From: Methylobacterium persicinum
GTDB lineage: Bacteria; Pseudomonadota; Alphaproteobacteria; Rhizobiales; Beijerinckiaceae
Direction: 5' to 3'
DNA: 64,000 nucleotides
Assembly: GCF_022179525.1 (NCBI RefSeq)
Contig: NZ_BPQX01000069.1
Coordinates: 1 to 64,000, forward strand
Shown: positions 27,950 through 37,428 of the stretch, piece by piece
How positions within the stretch are numbered: the first letter of the stretch is position 1
How the letters are laid out: each line of letters begins with the position of its first letter
Translations under genes and position numbers: made by a program
The notes under the pieces: generated by a model
What the model saw: the letters and a program-made list of their open reading frames with translations, nothing else
The model's database searches: none
What the model was told of the DNA's origin: nothing

Positions 27950-29860
27950 ATGACTCAGCCGAAGCCCGGCGCCTGCGCCGTCCCAGAATTGGCCGACTCC
28001 CGGCGGGAAGCCGCGGATCGGGTGGCGGAGCTCCACGAACTCGGCATCCTCGATACGGCGCCCGAGCGGGCCTACGACGACCTCGCCTCCGTCGCCGCCC
28101 ATGTCTGCAACGCCCCCATCGCCCTCGTCAGCCTCCTCGATGCCGACCGGCAATGGTTCAAGGCGGAAGTCGGGCTCGGCATCCGGGAACTCGGCCTCGA
28201 GCGGACGATCTGCGTCCACACGCTCGCCGAGGGTGGTGAACTCACCATTCCCGATCTCACCCTGGATCCGCGGACCGCGGACGGCCCCCTCGTCACGCAG
28301 GACGGCTTCCGGTTCTATGCGGGCGCGGGCATTCCCGGCCGGGGCGGCGTCTTCCTCGGCGCCGTCTGCGTGCTGGACTACAAGCCCCGTCCGGAAGGCC
28401 TCACCAGCGCCCAGAAGACGACCCTCGCCGCCCTGGCGCGGCAGGTCTCGACCCTGTTCGAGCACCGCCGGGCGCTCGGCCTCGTGGCCCGGCGCGAGGC
28501 CGAACTCGCCGCCAGCGAGCGCCGCTTCCGGGTGATGACCTCGGCCATGCCGCAGATGGTCTGGACCACCCTGCCCGACGGTTTCCACGACTACTACAAC
28601 GATCGGTGGTACGAGTTCACCGGCGTCCCCCAGGGCTCCACAGACGGCGTGGGCTGGAACGACGTGTTCCACCCGGACGATCAGGAGCGGGCCTGGAGCC
28701 GCTGGCGGCATTCCCTGGCCACCGGCGAGCCCTACGAGATCGAGTACCGTCTGCGCCACCACAGCGGCGCCTACCGGTGGACCCTCGGGCGGGCGATACC
28801 GCTCCGCGATTCGGAGGGGCGGATCGAACGCTGGTTCGGCACCTGCACCGACATCGACGACCTGAAGCGCGCCGAGGGGGAGGCCCACCAACTCGCGGCG
28901 ATCGTGGAGGCGTCCAAGGATTTCATCGGCCTCGCCTTCGACGACGGGCGGGTCAGCCACCTGAACGAGGCCGCCCTCGCCCTGATCGGCCTGCCCGACC
29001 GCACGGCGGCCCGCGCGGTGACGATGATCGATCTCTTCGCCCCGGAAAGCCGGCGGCTTCTGGCCGACACCGTCATGCCGGCGGTGCGCCGCGACGGCTG
29101 GTGGGAAGGGGAGCTCGCCCTCCAACACCGGACGACAGACGAGAGCATCGCCGTGCATTCGGCGATCTTCCCCATCCGCGACGCGGCGGGCACCCTCGCC
29201 GGCTACGCCACCGTCAGCCGGGACCTCCGGGACGCGAAACGGTCCGAGGAAGCCCGGGACCTGCTGATCCGTGAATTGTCCCACCGGATCAAGAACATCT
29301 TCGCCGTCGTGGGCGGTCTGGCCGCCCTGACCGCCCGGAGCGACCCCGCCGCCAAACCCTTCGCTGCGGCCTTCCGCGAGCGCCTGGGCGCCCTGGCCCG
29401 GGCCCACGAATACGTCCGCCCTCATTCGCCCGATAGCGCCCCCTCCGTGGCGGCGCAGACGGTGCTGGGCCTCATGCGCCTCCTGATGGCGGCATATGTC
29501 GAGAACGGCCGGGAGCGGGTGGCGATCAGCGGCGACGATGTCGCCATCGGCGAGCGGGCCGCCACGGCGCTCGCGCTCATCATGCACGAGCAGGCCACCA
29601 ACGCGGTGAAATACGGGGGCCTCTCCCAGGCGGGGGGGCAGGTCGCCCTGACCGGACGCCATGTGGACGGGCGCTATACCCTGATTTGGTCCGAGAGCGG
29701 CGGTCCCCCCGTCACGGCGCCCCCCTCGCGAAAAGGCTTCGGCACCGTGCTCGCGGAGCGCAGCGTCGCCGGCCAGCTCGACGGTTTGCTGGACCACGAT
29801 TGGGCGCCGGAGGGCCTCGTGATGCGCCTCGACGTGCCGGTGGACAATCTCCGGCACTGA
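27950..29860 (+). CDS. GAF-PAS-PAS HWE-type sensor histidine kinase
   Basis: This protein of about 636 residues contains a GAF domain (about 20-165, LERTICVHTLAEGGELTIPDL), one PAS domain with a PAC segment (about 195-310, YRLRHHSGAYRWTLGRAIPLRD), a second PAS (about 320-435), then an HWE/HisKA_2 dimerisation region with phosphorylated His in RELSHRIKNIF (residue about 445). The ATPase part has HEQATNAVKYGGL and the WxE feature in IWSESGGPP that names the HWE family. No membrane segments are seen, so it is a soluble sensor. No response regulator gene is adjacent. The start at 27950 is favoured over GTG 27899, which has no ribosome-binding site. Confidence 0.9.
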   Translation: MTQPKPGACAVPELADSRREAADRVAELHELGILDTAPERAYDDLASVAAHVCNAPIALVSLLDADRQWFKAEVGLGIRELGLERTICVHTLAEGGELTIPDLTLDPRTADGPLVTQDGFRFYAGAGIPGRGGVFLGAVCVLDYKPRPEGLTSAQKTTLAALARQVSTLFEHRRALGLVARREAELAASERRFRVMTSAMPQMVWTTLPDGFHDYYNDRWYEFTGVPQGSTDGVGWNDVFHPDDQERAWSRWRHSLATGEPYEIEYRLRHHSGAYRWTLGRAIPLRDSEGRIERWFGTCTDIDDLKRAEGEAHQLAAIVEASKDFIGLAFDDGRVSHLNEAALALIGLPDRTAARAVTMIDLFAPESRRLLADTVMPAVRRDGWWEGELALQHRTTDESIAVHSAIFPIRDAAGTLAGYATVSRDLRDAKRSEEARDLLIRELSHRIKNIFAVVGGLAALTARSDPAAKPFAAAFRERLGALARAHEYVRPHSPDSAPSVAAQTVLGLMRLLMAAYVENGRERVAISGDDVAIGERAATALALIMHEQATNAVKYGGLSQAGGQVALTGRHVDGRYTLIWSESGGPPVTAPPSRKGFGTVLAERSVAGQLDGLLDHDWAPEGLVMRLDVPVDNLRH

Positions 29861-29870
29861 CGGCAACCCC

Positions 29871-30575
29871 CTGGACCGCCCGCCGCCCTACGCCCTGGTC
29901 GTCCTCGACTTCGACGGGACGCTGGCCGACAGTTTCGGCTGGTTCGGCTCCGTGCTGAACGGCGTCGCCGACCGCTATCGCTTCCGCCGGGTCTCGGCGG
30001 ACGAGGTCGAGAATTTGCGGCGCCTCGGCGCGCGGGAGATCCTGCGCCATCTCGGCATCCCGCGCTGGAAGGTCCCGCTCATCGCCCGGCACATGCACGG
30101 CCTCGCCGCGCGGGACGCCGACAGCCTCCGCCTGTTCCCGGGGATTGGGGCGATGCTCGCAGGCCTCGCCGATGCGGGGGTGGAACTCGCGGTCCTGTCC
30201 TCGAACCGGGAGGACGTGGTGCGGCGGGTGCTGGGGCCGGAACAGGCGGGGCGGATCGCCCGGTGGTCCTGCGGCGCCTCGGTCTTCGGCAAGGCGCGGC
30301 GGCTGCGGCGGCTCGTGGCGGCCACGCGCCTGCCACCGGGCCGGGTGCTGTGCGTCGGCGACGAGATCCGGGACCACGAGGCTGCCCGGGCGGCCGGCTG
30401 CGCCTTCGGGGCCGTGGCCTGGGGCTACACGGACGGGCCGGCGCTGGCTGCCCTGGGCCCGGACCATCTGTTCGGGTCGCCGGACGAGGTGATACCGGCC
30501 GCGCTGGGACGAACCCCCGCCTTCGCGGGGGGATCGGGGTCATCCGAAGGCGCCGCGCTCCGCGCGCGGCGATGA
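29871..30575 (+). CDS. HAD-family phosphatase, start codon unclear
   Basis: The protein, PGP/Gph-like, has motif I VVLDFDGTLADS, motif II AVLSSNRED, the Lys in FGKARRLRR, and motif III VGDEIRDHEAARAAGC. The in-frame stop upstream is at 29820-29822. Between it and motif I there is no ATG, GTG or TTG; the first such codon is GTG 29952, which would remove motif I. A CTG at 29871 (LDRPPPYALVV) is the likely start, or a base has been lost in the C run at 29867-29871 that would join this frame to one opening at the kinase stop (CTGA, 29857). Length from 29871 is 234 residues. Confidence 0.75.
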   Translation: MDRPPPYALVVLDFDGTLADSFGWFGSVLNGVADRYRFRRVSADEVENLRRLGAREILRHLGIPRWKVPLIARHMHGLAARDADSLRLFPGIGAMLAGLADAGVELAVLSSNREDVVRRVLGPEQAGRIARWSCGASVFGKARRLRRLVAATRLPPGRVLCVGDEIRDHEAARAAGCAFGAVAWGYTDGPALAALGPDHLFGSPDEVIPAALGRTPAFAGGSGSSEGAALRARR

Positions 30576-30593
30576 CGGAGCGCCGGGAGGGCC

Positions 30594-31091
30594 TTACTGG
30601 CCGCGGTTGGCGCCGGGCACGATGCTCGCGCCGGAGCCCGAGCCGAACGGCTCGTAGCGGGTGAGGCCGCGGAAGAGCTGGCTGAGGAAGGCCCGGTCCT
30701 GGCCGCTGGTGGGCGTCGTGCGCTCGATGAAGTCGAACACCTTGCCGTCCTGCAAGCCGTAAAGCGCCACGCGCTCGACCTTGAACCCAGGCGTAAAGTA
30801 GACCGCGATGACCTTCTGGTCGTCGACCTGCTCGCCGAGGAACATCACCGTCCGGGTGGTGTTCTGCGAGATGTAGTACCAGGACTTGTTGCCGACGGTG
30901 GAGACGGTGGAAGGCGTGCCCAGGATCTGGAGCACCTGCTCCGGCGCCATGCCGGGCTTCACCGTGGCCAGGGCCGCCTGATCCACCTGATAGCCGTGGC
31001 GCAGCTCCTCGCCGATACAGCCTGACAGACCTGCGCCGACGAGGCCGAGCAGAGCAAGGCGCGCGAAAGACGAGACGAGACGGCGCCGCAT
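30594..31091 (-). CDS. bamE: BamE/SmpA-type outer-membrane lipoprotein
   Basis: This 165-residue lipoprotein has a signal peptide with the lipobox LSGC (Cys about residue 25). The BamE fold follows: the VKPGMAPEQVLQILGTPSTVST segment, then KSWYYISQ and the strands VIAVYF and VERVALYGL. BamE is a small subunit of the beta-barrel assembly machine. The C-terminal tail (GASIVPGANRGQ) is longer than in E. coli. It is divergent from the cytochrome bc1 chaperone gene, a conserved alphaproteobacterial arrangement. Confidence 0.88.
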   Translation of the reverse strand: MRRRLVSSFARLALLGLVGAGLSGCIGEELRHGYQVDQAALATVKPGMAPEQVLQILGTPSTVSTVGNKSWYYISQNTTRTVMFLGEQVDDQKVIAVYFTPGFKVERVALYGLQDGKVFDFIERTTPTSGQDRAFLSQLFRGLTRYEPFGSGSGASIVPGANRGQ

Positions 31092-31266
31092 CGGCCCCCC
31101 AAGCAATCGGTTGACGGCCCGGACGCAGCCGACCACCGGCACGGGAGGTGCGGCAGCGCTTGCGCCCTGGGCGTGGGTTGGCCTACCGCGGTGATATGGC
31201 TTTGACAAGGCAAGCTCGGCCACACATCCCCGGCCGACCGCTCTCACTCCGCCAGGAGGCATCCCC

Positions 31267-31845
31267 GTGATCGCCCGGCTCTTCCGGCGCGGGCCGGACC
31301 GCCGCCGTCCCGTCGCGGCCCTGCACGCGGCCATCGCCGCCGCGGCCCGGCAGCCGGGCCTCTACACGGCCCTTCACGTGCCGGACACGGTGGAGGGCCG
31401 GTTCGAGGCCCTGTGCCTGCATGTCTACCTCGTCCTGCGGCGGCTCAACCGGCTGCCGCCCCCCGCCGCCGACCTCGCCCAGGAGCTCGTGGACGCGGTC
31501 TTCGCGAGCCTCGACGCCAACGTCCGGGAACTCGGCGTCAGCGATGTCGGTGTGGGCAAGCGGATGAAGAAGCTCGCCATGGCTTTCTACGGCCGGGCCC
31601 GGAGCTACGATGCGGCCCTCGACTCACCGGCCGGGGAGGGCGACGCGCTCCTGCGGGCGGCCCTCCTGCGCAACCCCCTGGCCACCGTGCCCTCCGCCGA
31701 CGCGGCGGGGCTTGCCGCCTATGTCCGTGCCGCCGAGGCGGCGCTGGCCCAAGCCGACCTGGCGTCGATCCTCGACCCGGGCCCTCCCTTCCCCGATCCG
31801 GGCGCCTTCGGGGCGGCCCGTGCCAACGAAGAACGACCGGTATGA
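31267..31845 (+). CDS. Ubiquinol-cytochrome c chaperone (Cbp3-like)
   Basis: This 192-residue protein belongs to the ubiquinol-cytochrome c chaperone family, homologous to mitochondrial Cbp3/UQCC1. Recognised parts are LHAAIAAAARQPGLYTALHVPDTVEGRFEALCLHVYLVLRRLN (about residues 20-62), ELVDAVFASLDANVRELGVSDVGVGKRMKKLAMAFYGRARSYD (about 75-117). It helps assemble the cytochrome bc1 complex. The next gene, yceD-like, starts inside its stop codon (ATGA), and plsX, fabH and ihfA follow; this is the usual Rhizobiales block. Confidence 0.9.
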   Translation: MIARLFRRGPDRRRPVAALHAAIAAAARQPGLYTALHVPDTVEGRFEALCLHVYLVLRRLNRLPPPAADLAQELVDAVFASLDANVRELGVSDVGVGKRMKKLAMAFYGRARSYDAALDSPAGEGDALLRAALLRNPLATVPSADAAGLAAYVRAAEAALAQADLASILDPGPPFPDPGAFGAARANEERPV

Positions 31846-32360
31846 GCGTGTCCCCCGCCTCCCCCCTGTCCCGCCCCATCGAAGTCGGCCGCCTGCCCCG
31901 CGGGCGGGCGGAGGTTTCCGTCGAGGCGAGCCCGGAGGAATGCGCTGCCCTCGCCAGGGATTTCGGCATCCCGGAGGTGCGCGACCTCGTCGGCCGTTTT
32001 GTGATCACGGGAATGCTGAGCCGGCTCACCGTCACCGGGACGGTGGAGGCGACCGTGACCCAGGTCTGCACGGTGACGCTGGAGCCCTTCGAGTCTGAGG
32101 TGAGGGAGCCGGTGGAGGTCGTATACAGCGATGCGCCCCCGCCGGAGGAGCCTGAGGAGGGCACCGTCGAGGGCGCGCCGGAGCCCCCCGATCCGATCGT
32201 CAACGGGCGGATCGACCTCGGCACCCTCACCGCGGAGTTCCTGGCGCTCGGCCTCGACCCGTATCCGCGCAAGCCCGGCGTGAGCTTTGAAGTGCCCGCG
32301 GCCGGGCCGGAGACGGGGCCCTTCGACGTCCTGCGCCGGCTGCGCGACGGGGACGCCTGA
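31842..32360 (+). CDS. yceD: YceD/DUF177 protein
   Basis: This 172-residue protein has the DUF177 features: [46 protein letters not shown] (about 50-95) and the C-terminal [26 protein letters not shown]. In gammaproteobacteria YceD precedes rpmF and is linked to 23S rRNA accumulation. Here rpmF is not adjacent. The start overlaps the upstream stop by four bases, so the two are translationally coupled; plsX is 151 bp downstream. Confidence 0.9.
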   Translation: MSVSPASPLSRPIEVGRLPRGRAEVSVEASPEECAALARDFGIPEVRDLVGRFVITGMLSRLTVTGTVEATVTQVCTVTLEPFESEVREPVEVVYSDAPPPEEPEEGTVEGAPEPPDPIVNGRIDLGTLTAEFLALGLDPYPRKPGVSFEVPAAGPETGPFDVLRRLRDGDA

Positions 32361-32511
32361 CCCGACGGCGCCCCCCGGCCTGCGCGGGGCGGGACCCGAA
32401 CCCCCACCGAATTCGTTTGCCCATGCGGCGGGCATCGCTATGGTCCGCCGCGCCCGGCGGCCCGTCCTGCGCCGCCGGATCCTTTCCCGCCGAGGCCGCG
32501 AACCAGAACCG

Positions 32512-33546
32512 ATGTCCGACCGCGTCCGCATCTCGCTCGACGCCATGGGCGGCGACCACGGCCCCGCCACCGTGGTGCCCGGCGCCGCCATCGCCCGCGA
32601 GCGCCATCCCGGCATGACCTTCCTGCTGTTCGGCGACGAGGCCGTCCTCGCGCCGATGGTGGCGAAGGAGCCCCGTCTGAAGGACTGCGTCGAGATCCGC
32701 CACACCACCGTCGCCGTGGCCATGGACGACAAGCCCAGCCAGGCGGTGCGCCACGGCCGGGGCAAGTCCTCCATGTGGCAGGCGGTCCAAGCCGTGCGGG
32801 ACGGGCAGGCCGATGCCTGCGTCTCTGCCGGCAATACCGGCGCGCTGATGGCGATGTCGAAGATCTGCCTGAAGACCATGTCGGGGATCGAGCGGCCGGC
32901 CATCGCCTGCCTGTGGCCGACGGTGCGGGGTGAGAGCGTCGTCCTCGATGTCGGCGCGACCATCGGCACCGATGCCGAGCACCTCGTGGAGATGGCGGTG
33001 ATGGGCTCGGCCATGGCCCGGATCGTCTTCGACCTCGACAAGCCGACGGTGGGCCTGCTCAACGTCGGCACCGAGGAGATGAAGGGCAACGAGGCGGTGA
33101 AGGAAGCCGCCCGGATGTTGCGGGAAATGGACGCGGCGGGCCTCGCTTATCACGGGTTCGTGGAGGGCACCGACCTCGGCAAGGGCACCGTGGACGTGGT
33201 CGTCACCGAGGGGTTCACGGGCAACATCGCCCTCAAGACCGCCGAGGGCACCGCCAAGCAGATCGGAACCTACCTCCGCTCGGCCATGACGCGGACCCTC
33301 TCCGCCAAGATCGGTGCCTTCTTCGCCCGCCACGCCTTCCGGGCGCTCCGGGACAAGATGAACCCGAGCCGGGCCAACGGCGGGGTTTTCCTCGGGCTTG
33401 AGGGTATCGTCGTGAAGAGCCACGGTTCGGAGAACGCCGCGGGCTTCGCTGCCGCCATCGACCTCGCCCATGACATGGCGCGCCACGACATGATCCGCAC
33501 CATCCGCGACATGCTCGACCAGACGCCGGCCCTGGCCCCGGCCTGA
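32512..33546 (+). CDS. plsX: Phosphate acyltransferase PlsX
   Basis: This 344-residue enzyme makes acyl-phosphate from acyl-ACP for phosphatidic acid synthesis. It begins [19 protein letters not shown] (about residues 7-25); [39 protein letters not shown] and [11 protein letters not shown] follow, with [19 protein letters not shown] near the C-terminus. It is followed by fabH, the usual lipid pairing. Confidence 0.97.
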   Translation: MSDRVRISLDAMGGDHGPATVVPGAAIARERHPGMTFLLFGDEAVLAPMVAKEPRLKDCVEIRHTTVAVAMDDKPSQAVRHGRGKSSMWQAVQAVRDGQADACVSAGNTGALMAMSKICLKTMSGIERPAIACLWPTVRGESVVLDVGATIGTDAEHLVEMAVMGSAMARIVFDLDKPTVGLLNVGTEEMKGNEAVKEAARMLREMDAAGLAYHGFVEGTDLGKGTVDVVVTEGFTGNIALKTAEGTAKQIGTYLRSAMTRTLSAKIGAFFARHAFRALRDKMNPSRANGGVFLGLEGIVVKSHGSENAAGFAAAIDLAHDMARHDMIRTIRDMLDQTPALAPA

Positions 33547-33601
33547 GCCGAGCACCGGAGACGGGCGGGCCCTCCGCGGGGCCGCCGGAAAGGACCAAGC
33601 G

Positions 33602-34567
33602 ATGTCAGTTCTGCGTTCCGTCGTCGTCGGCACCGGCTCGTGCCTGCCCGAGCGGGCGGTCACCAACGCGATGCTCGCCGAGCGGGTCGAAACGTCGGAC
33701 GAGTGGATCGTCCAGCGGACCGGCATCCGGCAGCGCCACATCGCTGCCGCGCACGAGACCACCTCGACGCTGGGCACCCGTGCCGCCCAGGCCGCCCTCG
33801 ACGCGGCAGGGCTCGGCCCGGAGGCGATCGACCTCGTGATCTGCGCGACCTCGACGCCGGACCACACCTTCCCGGCCACGGCCACGGAGATCCAGGCGGC
33901 CCTCGGCATCGGCCAGGGGGCGGCCTTCGACCTCCAGGCCGTCTGCGCCGGCTTCGTCTTCGGCGTCACCACCGCCGACAAGTTCATCGCCACCGGGGCG
34001 GCGACGCGTGCCCTGGTCATCGGTGCGGAGACCTTCTCCCGCATCCTCGACTGGGAGGACCGGACCACCTGCGTCCTGTTCGGCGACGGGGCGGGGGCGG
34101 TCGTGCTGGAGGCCCGGGAGGACGGGGAGCGGGGTGTGCTCTCCTCGTCCCTGCGCTCGGACGGGCGCTACCGGGAAAAGCTCTTCGTGGATGGCGGCCC
34201 CGGCTCGACGGGCACCGTGGGCCATCTGCGCATGGAGGGCCGGGAGGTCTTCCGCTTCGCCGTCGGGCAGGTCACCGACGTGATCGCCGACGCCTTCGAC
34301 AAGGCGGGCCTGACCGCCTCCGACCTCGACTGGTTCGTGCCCCACCAAGCCAACCGACGGATCATCGAGGCCTCCGCCGACAAGCTCGGCATCGCCCGCG
34401 AGAAGATCGTGCTGACCGTGGATCGCCACGGCAACACCTCTGCCGCCTCCATCCCCCTGGCCCTCGACGTGGCCGTCCGGGACGGCCGCATCAAGCCGGG
34501 CGACCTCGTGATGATCGAAGCCATCGGTGGCGGCTTCAGCTGGGGCGCGGCGCTGATCCGCTGGTAG
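33602..34567 (+). CDS. fabH: Beta-ketoacyl-ACP synthase III
   Basis: This 321-residue enzyme starts fatty-acid synthesis by condensing acetyl-CoA with malonyl-ACP. The active-site Cys is in [12 protein letters not shown] (about residue 112). The His of VPHQANRRI (about 250) and Asn of [12 protein letters not shown] (about 280) complete the triad. The C-terminal [13 protein letters not shown] is canonical. It lies 55 bp after plsX. Confidence 0.97.
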   Translation: MSVLRSVVVGTGSCLPERAVTNAMLAERVETSDEWIVQRTGIRQRHIAAAHETTSTLGTRAAQAALDAAGLGPEAIDLVICATSTPDHTFPATATEIQAALGIGQGAAFDLQAVCAGFVFGVTTADKFIATGAATRALVIGAETFSRILDWEDRTTCVLFGDGAGAVVLEAREDGERGVLSSSLRSDGRYREKLFVDGGPGSTGTVGHLRMEGREVFRFAVGQVTDVIADAFDKAGLTASDLDWFVPHQANRRIIEASADKLGIAREKIVLTVDRHGNTSAASIPLALDVAVRDGRIKPGDLVMIEAIGGGFSWGAALIRW

Positions 34568-34605
34568 GCCCTGTCGTAACGAGAGGACGGGTGGCCCGAC
34601 CGCGG

Positions 34606-34634
34606 TTGACCGGGCGGTTGCGGCGGATTAGCGT
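34606..34634 (+). promoter_or_regulatory. Candidate ihfA promoter
   Basis: TTGACC (34606-34611) and TAGCGT (34629-34634) are separated by 17 bp, close to the vegetative sigma-70 layout. They lie 93 bp upstream of the ihfA start in the 159-bp spacer after fabH. The -10 is a weak match. Confidence 0.35.
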
Positions 34635-34726
34635 GGCGGATCATAGAGATACGGCTAGACGGGCAGTGCGGTGCAGCCGTGTATCTGTCCGGCTGGGCAC
34701 GGATTGAGACGGCGAGGGGACCAGGA

Positions 34727-35047
34727 ATGGCGGGGAAGACGGTGACGCGTGCCGACCTGAGTGAGGCCGTCTACCATCAGGTCGGGCTGTCGCGGACCGA
34801 GTCGGCCGCTCTCGTCGAGACCGTCCTGTCCGAGATCTGCACCTGTCTCGCCAATGGCGAGACGGTGAAGCTCTCCTCGTTCGGTTCGTTCGTGGTGCGG
34901 AGCAAGGGGCGGCGCGTCGGCCGCAACCCGAAGACGGGCGTCGAGGTGGCGATCGAGCCCCGTCAGGTCATGGTGTTCAAGCCGTCGAACGTGCTCAAGG
35001 CACGGATCAACGGCCTCAACGGCGAGGCCGATGACGACGACGAGTGA
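34727..35047 (+). CDS. ihfA: Integration host factor alpha subunit
   Basis: This 106-residue DNA-bending protein has the HU/IHF fold: [26 protein letters not shown] at the N-terminus, [49 protein letters not shown] in the middle and end, with the intercalating Pro in RNPKTG. The acidic C-terminal tail EADDDDE is notable. ATG 34727 is chosen as the upstream in-frame start adds an unrelated extension. In many relatives a merR-type gene follows; here a GNAT gene on the opposite strand follows. Confidence 0.94.
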   Translation: MAGKTVTRADLSEAVYHQVGLSRTESAALVETVLSEICTCLANGETVKLSSFGSFVVRSKGRRVGRNPKTGVEVAIEPRQVMVFKPSNVLKARINGLNGEADDDDE

Positions 35048-35056
35048 GCCGCGGGC

Positions 35057-35554
35057 TCAGAGCCGCCGCTCGTAGCGCCACGCCTCCATCCCGTCCTCAT
35101 AATAGTCCGGCCGCACCGCGAACCGGGTGTAGCCCCGGCGTTCGTAGAGGCGGATGCCGGCCCCGTTGTCAGCGCGGACCTCCAGACGCAGGCGCTCGCA
35201 GCCATGTCCGCGGGCGGTCTCCTCCGCCGCATCCAAAAGCTTACCGCCGAGGCCGAGGCCCCCCCGGTTCGGCGCCACGGCAATCGAGGCGAGGCGGGCG
35301 ATGCGGCTGACCTTGCGCCGCTCCAGGACTGCCGCACCGACGAGCATGTCCCCGTCGATGAGGGCCACGAGCACGTCCATCGTGGCAGAACGGATGGCGT
35401 GGCGGATGGCCCGCCGTTCCGCCCGGTCCGTGGCGAAGGCGGCGTGCTCCAGGGCGACCAGGGCGTCGAGGTCGCCGAGGGTGGCCGGCCGCAGCTCCGG
35501 CACCGGACGTGCCGGTTGCGGATCACGCGGAGGCGCTTTCACGGGCGCGTTCAC
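35057..35554 (-). CDS. GNAT N-acetyltransferase, RimI-like
   Basis: This 165-residue GNAT protein has the acetyl-CoA binding pattern LASIAVAPNRGGLGLGGKLLDAAEETARGHGCERLRLEVRADNGAGIRLYERRGY (about residues 85-140). The final motif is like RimI ribosomal-protein or other peptide acetyltransferases. The normal RxxGxG/A signature reads RGGLGLG here. The substrate is unknown. It converges with ihfA, leaving only 9 bp between the two stops. Confidence 0.87.
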   Translation of the reverse strand: MNAPVKAPPRDPQPARPVPELRPATLGDLDALVALEHAAFATDRAERRAIRHAIRSATMDVLVALIDGDMLVGAAVLERRKVSRIARLASIAVAPNRGGLGLGGKLLDAAEETARGHGCERLRLEVRADNGAGIRLYERRGYTRFAVRPDYYEDGMEAWRYERRL

Positions 35555-36254
35555 GCCGTGGCCCGCGATCGTCTCGACTTCCGTCCTGTCGGCCCTGCCA
35601 TCGCCCGTCCGTCGGATCCGCCTGCCGGAGGGAGATGCCCCGAACCGGTGCGCTTGGAAAGGGTGAACAGGCTATCTGCTGCGCTTCTGCAACACCGGGG
35701 CGGGAGCGAGTTGTATTTTAAGGATAGGGCACAATCCGGTCTTGATGTCCGGGGCGTCTGCCCTTATGTCCGCCCTGCCCAATTTCGCACGTGCCTGTGG
35801 CCGCGTGTCGGTTGGTGGGTATCCGGTCAACTGCCGGACAGCCGCCAGGGGTCTTAGGATCGATGGTCGTGGGGGTGGATCCCCCGCTTCCGGCAATCCA
35901 GGTGGCAACACCGGACCCCGACAACAACCGGCAGCCGGAGGCGAAACCGGCGAACCCCGCTCTCCACGGGGGACGCAGCTTAAAGCAACGACGAACGGGC
36001 TTTTTTGGTCTCGCCGACCCTCCAAAGGTCGGCACCGAAGAGGCTTGTTTCTCTTTGCCCGGCGTGCGGTGGGGATTCTCCCTTCCAATCCACGGCAGCT
36101 TCCGGGTGCTCTGCGCCCGCCGGACTGGTGCGTCTCCACAGCACACCGAGTCCGCGCGACGCATCGCCCCCTGACGCCGGCGGCCTGCGAAGCCGCCTGA
36201 TTTCGATCACGCGCCCCGTGCGAGGGCGCTCTCGAGCCGTGGTGGGAGCCAACC
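35555..36254. other. 700-bp gene-free region upstream of the decarboxylase
   Basis: No convincing gene is seen between the GNAT gene and the decarboxylase start. The right part (about 35,720-36,040) carries a series of short perfect hairpins, described as a candidate leader RNA. Open frames across it (for example from 35742) show no recognisable protein character. Confidence 0.6.
35735..36033 (+). promoter_or_regulatory. Candidate structured leader of the decarboxylase gene
   Basis: Successive hairpins are visible on the plus strand: TCCGG/CCGGA (35822-35838), GGGGG/CCCCC (35871-35885), CCCCG/CGGGG (35955-35971) and GCCGACC/GGTCGGC (36013-36033), with a T run (36001-36006) before the last. 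Alphaproteobacterial ornithine decarboxylase genes are known to carry a conserved leader, the speF RNA. The position and length fit, but I could not align the conserved core by eye, so this is inference. Confidence 0.4.
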
Positions 36255-37421
36255 ATGACCGACCGGATCCGCGACTTCCTGCGCGTGCGCCGCGACCTCG
36301 GCCGCGACGAGGGCCCTGTGATGGTCCTCGACCTTGATGTCGTGCGCGACAACTACACCGCCTTCGCCCGCTCACTGCCGGATACCCGTGTGTTCTACGC
36401 CGTGAAGGCGAACCCGGCCCCGGAAGTGCTGCGTCTGCTCGCCGAGATGGGCTCCTGCTTCGACACGGCCTCGGTCGCCGAGATCGAGATGGTGCTCGCC
36501 GCCGGCGCCACGCCTGAGCGAATCTCCTTCGGCAACACCATCAAGAAGGAGCGTTGCATCGGCCGCGCCCTGGCCCACGGCATCCGCCTGTTCGCGGTGG
36601 ATTGCGAGGCCGAGGTGGAGAAGATCGCCCGGGCCGCCACGGCGGCGGGCCTGGAGGTCGGCGCGGTGCAGGTGTTCTGCCGCATCCTCTGCGACGGCGC
36701 CGGGGCCGACTGGCCGCTCTCGCGCAAGTTCGGCTGCGTGCCGGAAATGGCGACCGACGTGCTGGAGCATGCTCACCGCCAGGGCCTGTCCGCCTATGGC
36801 GTGTCCTTCCACGTCGGCTCGCAGCAGGGCAACACCGAGGCGTGGGACGGGGCGCTGGCCTCGGCCGCCACGATCTTCCGCGAGTGCGCCGAGCGGGGCA
36901 TCTTCCTGTCGATGGTCAACCTCGGCGGCGGCTTCCCGACCCAGTACCTGAAGGCGGTGCCCGGGGTGGAGAGCTACGGCGACGCGATCTTCCGGGCGCT
37001 GACCAAGCATTTCGGCAACCGGATCCCCGAGACGATCATCGAGCCGGGCCGTGGCATGGTCGGCAATGCCGGGATGATCGAGGCCGAGGTGGTGCTGGTC
37101 TCGAAGAAGTCCGCGGATGAGGACGAGGTGCGCTGGGTCTACCTGGACATCGGCAAGTTCGGCGGGCTCGCCGAGACGATGGACGAGGCGATCCGCTACC
37201 CGATCCGCACCCGCCACGACGGCGAGCGAACCGAGCCCTGCGTGATCGCCGGCCCGACCTGCGATTCGGTGGACGTGCTCTACGAGCGGCAGCACTACCC
37301 GCTGCCGGTCTCGCTCTCGATCGGTGACAAGGTGTTGATCGAGGGAACGGGCGCCTACACCACGACTTATGCCGCGGTCGCCTTCAACGGCTTCCCGCCC
37401 CTGCAGCAGATCGTGATCTGA
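36255..37421 (+). CDS. Type III PLP decarboxylase (ornithine/lysine)
   Basis: This 388-residue alanine-racemase-fold enzyme decarboxylates ornithine, lysine or a related diamino acid to a polyamine precursor. The PLP Lys is in FYAVKANPAPEVL (about residue 56). FDTASVAEIEMVL, ISFGNTIKKE, VSFHVGSQ (His), NLGGGFP (phosphate site), EPGRGMVGNAG and the catalytic Cys in GPTCDSVDVLYE (about 331) follow in order. A GNAT gene lies downstream on the same strand, as in other Rhizobiales. The 700-bp leader suggests feedback control. Confidence 0.92.
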   Translation: MTDRIRDFLRVRRDLGRDEGPVMVLDLDVVRDNYTAFARSLPDTRVFYAVKANPAPEVLRLLAEMGSCFDTASVAEIEMVLAAGATPERISFGNTIKKERCIGRALAHGIRLFAVDCEAEVEKIARAATAAGLEVGAVQVFCRILCDGAGADWPLSRKFGCVPEMATDVLEHAHRQGLSAYGVSFHVGSQQGNTEAWDGALASAATIFRECAERGIFLSMVNLGGGFPTQYLKAVPGVESYGDAIFRALTKHFGNRIPETIIEPGRGMVGNAGMIEAEVVLVSKKSADEDEVRWVYLDIGKFGGLAETMDEAIRYPIRTRHDGERTEPCVIAGPTCDSVDVLYERQHYPLPVSLSIGDKVLIEGTGAYTTTYAAVAFNGFPPLQQIVI

Positions 37422-37428
37422 GGGGAGT

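Noticed and set aside
35742-36200. Open frame of 152 residues upstream of the decarboxylase
   Set aside because: It has no domain, mixes structured-RNA sequence into codons, and lacks a clear ribosome-binding site. A leader RNA explains the region better.
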